Of a DNA stretch of 64,000 bases, positions 61,473-64,000 are shown in pieces. The DNA comes from JACRPH01 sp041665465 (GTDB lineage: Archaea; Nanobdellota; Nanobdellia; Woesearchaeales; GW2011-AR9): NCBI GenBank assembly GCA_041665465.1, contig JBAYIU010000001.1, positions 1,302,001 to 1,366,000 of the forward strand, read 5' to 3'. The notes beneath the pieces are model-generated. The model was not told the DNA's origin, did not search any database, and saw only the letters and a list, made by a program, of their open reading frames with translations. Each line of letters opens with the position of its first letter. Within the stretch, counting starts at the first letter, position 1. A program made the position numbers and the translations under genes.

Positions 61473-62006
61473 TTATTTTCCTCCTAATAAGTGTCTTACT
61501 TTGTATCCTAAAGTTGCTTCTTCTGCCATCTGAGCATCATAACGAACCAGAACTTGTTTGAACGCATCTAAATCTCGTCTGATATTGTTGCCATTAGTCT
61601 GAAGATATCTTTCACAATCATTCTTGTGGGAAGCGCCAAATGAGAAAGGGACAAGACCGCTACGAAGATGATTTACAGGAACATATTCTCCCTTAATTGT
61701 AACTGCTTCAGGTACTTTTGCTACTCCTTTAGTTCCTGCTTCGTTCCTTCCTTCTAACAAAGAATCTAAATCTCTGCCTTTTCCAACAAAAGGACGTACT
61801 GGTGTATCAGATACGGAAAGGTTTCTTACGTCAATCTCTTCTGCTCTTTGATCTTGATGATTAGAACCGCGATAGAACACAAAAGGCTTACCTCTCATAG
61901 AAGGATTATCTAATTCTAATATTCTCGGATTTACTACATACACTGCAGTAACATTATTGTTTTCTGCTACACTGAAATCTGCTGGAACTAATTTCTTTTT
62001 GAACAT
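61473..62006 (-). CDS. Hypothetical protein of the lipoprotein operon
   Basis: 177 residues, no signal peptide or TM, one Cys. Beta-rich N-terminus (VTAVYVVNPRILEL) and helical end (IRRDLDAFKQVLVRYDAQMAEEAT). GGAGGTAAA precedes the ATG. Function unknown. Confidence 0.5.
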   Translation of the reverse strand: MFKKKLVPADFSVAENNNVTAVYVVNPRILELDNPSMRGKPFVFYRGSNHQDQRAEEIDVRNLSVSDTPVRPFVGKGRDLDSLLEGRNEAGTKGVAKVPEAVTIKGEYVPVNHLRSGLVPFSFGASHKNDCERYLQTNGNNIRRDLDAFKQVLVRYDAQMAEEATLGYKVRHLLGGK

Positions 62007-62012
62007 TTTAAT

Positions 62013-62384
62013 TTACCTCCAAGGATCAATTTTATATTGATTAGTCATCTTTCCATCGCTGCTCAGGGTAGTATTATAATTCCCCATCCCTACTCTCATA
62101 GAATCGATATCTTGAGGAAACCGGAACCCGGTTTCATATACTGTAAAAACGGCATCCGAACATCGGAATTGTTCTACTTTTCTGTTAACTACTTCAATAT
62201 CTCTCTCACTCCCTCCATATCTTAAGCAAGACTCTTCGGGAATGTATCTTCTGTTATCTGAAAGTTCATCTCTTTCTACTTGTTTCCCTAATTCATAAGT
62301 TCCATAAAGAGCGCCAACTAACGTAGCCAAAGTAAGAATTTTTCTTGGTCCTTTCCAGATATCAATCATTTTCATGTACCTCAT
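62013..62384 (-). CDS. Membrane-anchored small orphan protein
   Basis: 123 residues (a start at Met4 or Met6 is also possible). One N-terminal TM helix (about 14-32; ILTLATLVGALYGTYELG) and a polar external domain with two Cys. First gene of the three-gene operon, divergent from the second AbrB-PhoU gene with a 26-base palindrome between. Confidence 0.5.
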   Translation of the reverse strand: MRYMKMIDIWKGPRKILTLATLVGALYGTYELGKQVERDELSDNRRYIPEESCLRYGGSERDIEVVNRKVEQFRCSDAVFTVYETGFRFPQDIDSMRVGMGNYNTTLSSDGKMTNQYKIDPWR

Positions 62385-62434
62385 TAATTGTTTGTTATTC
62401 CTTAGTGGTCACATACTCTTTATTTATATTTATC

Positions 62435-62460
62435 TTATATTATTAATATTAATAATATAA
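62435..62460. promoter_or_regulatory. 26-base perfect AT palindrome upstream of the second AbrB-PhoU gene
   Basis: All 26 bases (62435-62460) form one perfect palindrome centred on AATATT, made only of A and T. It sits between the divergent orphan operon (start 62384) and the AbrB-PhoU gene (start 62501) and could be an operator or a cruciform. Confidence 0.55.
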
Positions 62461-62500
62461 AAACGGAAGATTTAAGAATAAACCTAATTTGTTAGAAGTA

Positions 62501-63424
62501 ATGAAGCGTAAACTGATCAAACAAGGATTAGGTGGGTACACTATTACTCTGCCGATCGATTGGATTCGAGAATTTAACCTCCGGGATGGAGAAGAGGTTG
62601 AACTAAATCCTAATGAGGAAGGAATCTTAATCTCCGCTAAACTAAATAAGAGGGAGAAAAGTGTTACTTTGGATTTCTCAAAAATCGATGATCCTAGAAT
62701 GTTAACTAATCTTCTTAATCAGGCTTATCGTTTAGGTTATGATGTTATAACCATAAAGTATACTTCTGAAGTTCAGTTGAGAGAGATTAATTCTATAACT
62801 AGTCGTCAATTATTGGGCTTTGAAGTGGTAAAGTCTGATTCCAAATTTTGTGTACTTCAAAATATTGCTGAGCCCGATCCGGAAAAATTTGAAGTTATGC
62901 TTAGGAAATTCTTCTTGATATGTAAAGAAATGTCTCAGTTATTGTCTGAAGTTTCTTCAAAGAATATGGTTTTGTTAGAAGATTATAAACTTCAAAACGA
63001 TCGTTTAGCTAATTATCTTCGTCGTACTCTTATCCGTTCTAAGATAATGGGGGATAGTTCTAATCTTCTTTATCTGATTGTTAGTTATATTGCTTATGTT
63101 AATCACTCCTTCTATTCTTTGTTAAAATATTCTAATCAAAAGAAGGTCTCTGCAACAGTTAAGAATCTCTCTTTACAGTTGAAGAAGTATTATGAGGATT
63201 ATTATTCTGCTTTCTATTCTAAAGATTTAACTGAACTTTCTCGTTTGGGTAAAGAAAGAGTTAAGTTTGATGATAAAGTTAATTTGTGGTTAGAGAAATC
63301 TAAAGGGCCTGATAATGTGGCTTGTGCTCATCTAAAGGAAGCGAGCAGGATGATTCAAATCTGTCTTCCTCCTACTATTGGTTTAGTGATTAAATCGATG
63401 GAAATGTTGGATAATTCCTCTTAA
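62501..63424 (+). CDS. AbrB-PhoU fusion regulator, paralogue 2
   Basis: 307 residues from the ATG at 62501; an upstream TTG (62489) is less likely. AbrB-type N-terminus (KLIKQGLGGYTITLPIDWIREFNLRDGEEVEL) and PhoU-like helices at about 140-300. It shares domain order with the protein at 54978-55838, with diverged sequence. A TTTAAGAA element at about 62470 gives a nearly leaderless start. The 3' end overlaps the convergent last gene by 35 bases. Confidence 0.82.
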   Translation: MKRKLIKQGLGGYTITLPIDWIREFNLRDGEEVELNPNEEGILISAKLNKREKSVTLDFSKIDDPRMLTNLLNQAYRLGYDVITIKYTSEVQLREINSITSRQLLGFEVVKSDSKFCVLQNIAEPDPEKFEVMLRKFFLICKEMSQLLSEVSSKNMVLLEDYKLQNDRLANYLRRTLIRSKIMGDSSNLLYLIVSYIAYVNHSFYSLLKYSNQKKVSATVKNLSLQLKKYYEDYYSAFYSKDLTELSRLGKERVKFDDKVNLWLEKSKGPDNVACAHLKEASRMIQICLPPTIGLVIKSMEMLDNSS

Positions 63425-64000
63425 AGTCACGATAGTTCGGCCATACAAATGCGTATTGTTGAAATTCGCTTTGCATAGCTGGTTGATCTTGCATCACTCT
63501 TCCCATCATTTCTCTGGTCATAGCCTCAATACCCTGATAGAATGGACGAATTACTTCTTGATCAATACCGGCAATTTCAGCCATGGCTCGGATTCCATTA
63601 TCTGCTTGATCGTAATGAGCAAAGAGTCGATTAACTGCTTGGAATAACTTAACACTTTCTAAGGGACCTAATCCTGGTCTTTTTGTTGAAGGAAGAACTT
63701 TAAGTGCATCTTGGTATGAATGGACCATCTGTAGGGTATTTCTAAACACTCTAGTAAGATGGTAAGTAAATACTTTTTTATCTGGATCAATTCCTTCTTC
63801 TTCTGCCGCTTCTCTTACTAACTCTTCTCGAGCAGCTTCTAAGTATCTAACTCTCCCAATATTTTCGGGGTGTAATCTTCTCATCCAGAAATCTAAGTTA
63901 AACATAGGGGGTGTATCTAAAATAACAAACTGGTTCAAGGGACCGTATGATAAAGAGTTAAAGTCTATCCTTGTATTTCCTACAAAGTTCTCTCCGTGAG
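63390..64000 (-). CDS. Diverged kinase-fold protein, C-terminal part (runs off the window)
   Basis: The frame stays open to base 64000, so the gene starts beyond the window; about 202 residues are visible. HGENFVGNTRIDF (catalytic loop, HGE in place of HGD, with the conserved Asn) and FVILDTPPMFNLDFW (metal Asp) match the APH/choline-kinase fold. A helical C-terminal domain follows. The conserved His, Gly and Asn make it the closest to an active kinase of the three in this window. Confidence 0.65.
   Translation of the reverse strand, partial: HGENFVGNTRIDFNSLSYGPLNQFVILDTPPMFNLDFWMRRLHPENIGRVRYLEAAREELVREAAEEEGIDPDKKVFTYHLTRVFRNTLQMVHSYQDALKVLPSTKRPGLGPLESVKLFQAVNRLFAHYDQADNGIRAMAEIAGIDQEVIRPFYQGIEAMTREMMGRVMQDQPAMQSEFQQYAFVWPNYRDFKRNYPTFPSI

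Overview
The window is one contiguous stretch of a low-GC archaeal chromosome. The archaeal core genes include ribosomal protein S6e, diphthine synthase, prolyl-tRNA synthetase with a C-terminal Zn module, a Spt5-SecE-FtsZ1 cluster, a second FtsZ, a GINS subunit, archaeal-type cytidylate kinase and Mre11. Many genes have a TATA box about 25-30 bases before a start codon with little or no leader, and all three tRNAs carry introns. The many small orphan proteins, the bacterial-type MetK and two AbrB-PhoU regulators without a phosphate transporter suggest a DPANN lineage, most likely Woesearchaeota- or Pacearchaeota-like. That placement is inference; no rRNA gene is present.

Layout. 1-8.4 kb: five co-directional surface proteins with cohesin-like, Cys-rich and dockerin-like Ca-binding modules, the first four coupled by ATGA overlaps. 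8.4-16 kb: small membrane proteins, S6e, and a diverged two-component pair followed by a decayed copy of the S6e 3' end. 16-24 kb: a regulator/nitroreductase pair with a tandem operator, ftsZ2 with a long leader, proS, a double Lrp-type regulator and a complete bacterial-type M74 murein endopeptidase homologue. 24-36 kb: metallophosphoesterase, dphB, mre11, ICMT-like, DedA and glycosyltransferase genes, then a four-gene MacB-like ABC exporter operon with a divergent membrane-bound HTH regulator. 36-39.2 kb: tRNA-Ser(CGA) with two introns, tRNA-Ala(CGC), tRNA-Gly(CCC), and a strongly folding non-coding segment. 39-48 kb: HAD, truncated dph2, spt5-secE-ftsZ1, FKBP, NYN, cmk, GT2, GINS. 48-64 kb: radical SAM proteins, orphan enzymes, a VapBC-like pair, metK with a divergent XRE-CBS regulator, two AbrB-PhoU regulators next to palindromes, and several secreted orphans.

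The most unusual theme is duplicated gene ends. The S6e 3' end, a radical SAM gene 3' end, the ABC permease 3' end and the tRNA-Gly 5' end each have an extra, partly decayed copy nearby. The last two are joined by related hairpins with an AACCTC...CGG core. At tRNA-Gly the inserted segment has separated the gene from its TATA box by exactly the inserted length. Three diverged kinase-fold proteins, two with a shared promoter motif, are a second recurring theme. All product names come from reading the sequence; no database search was run.
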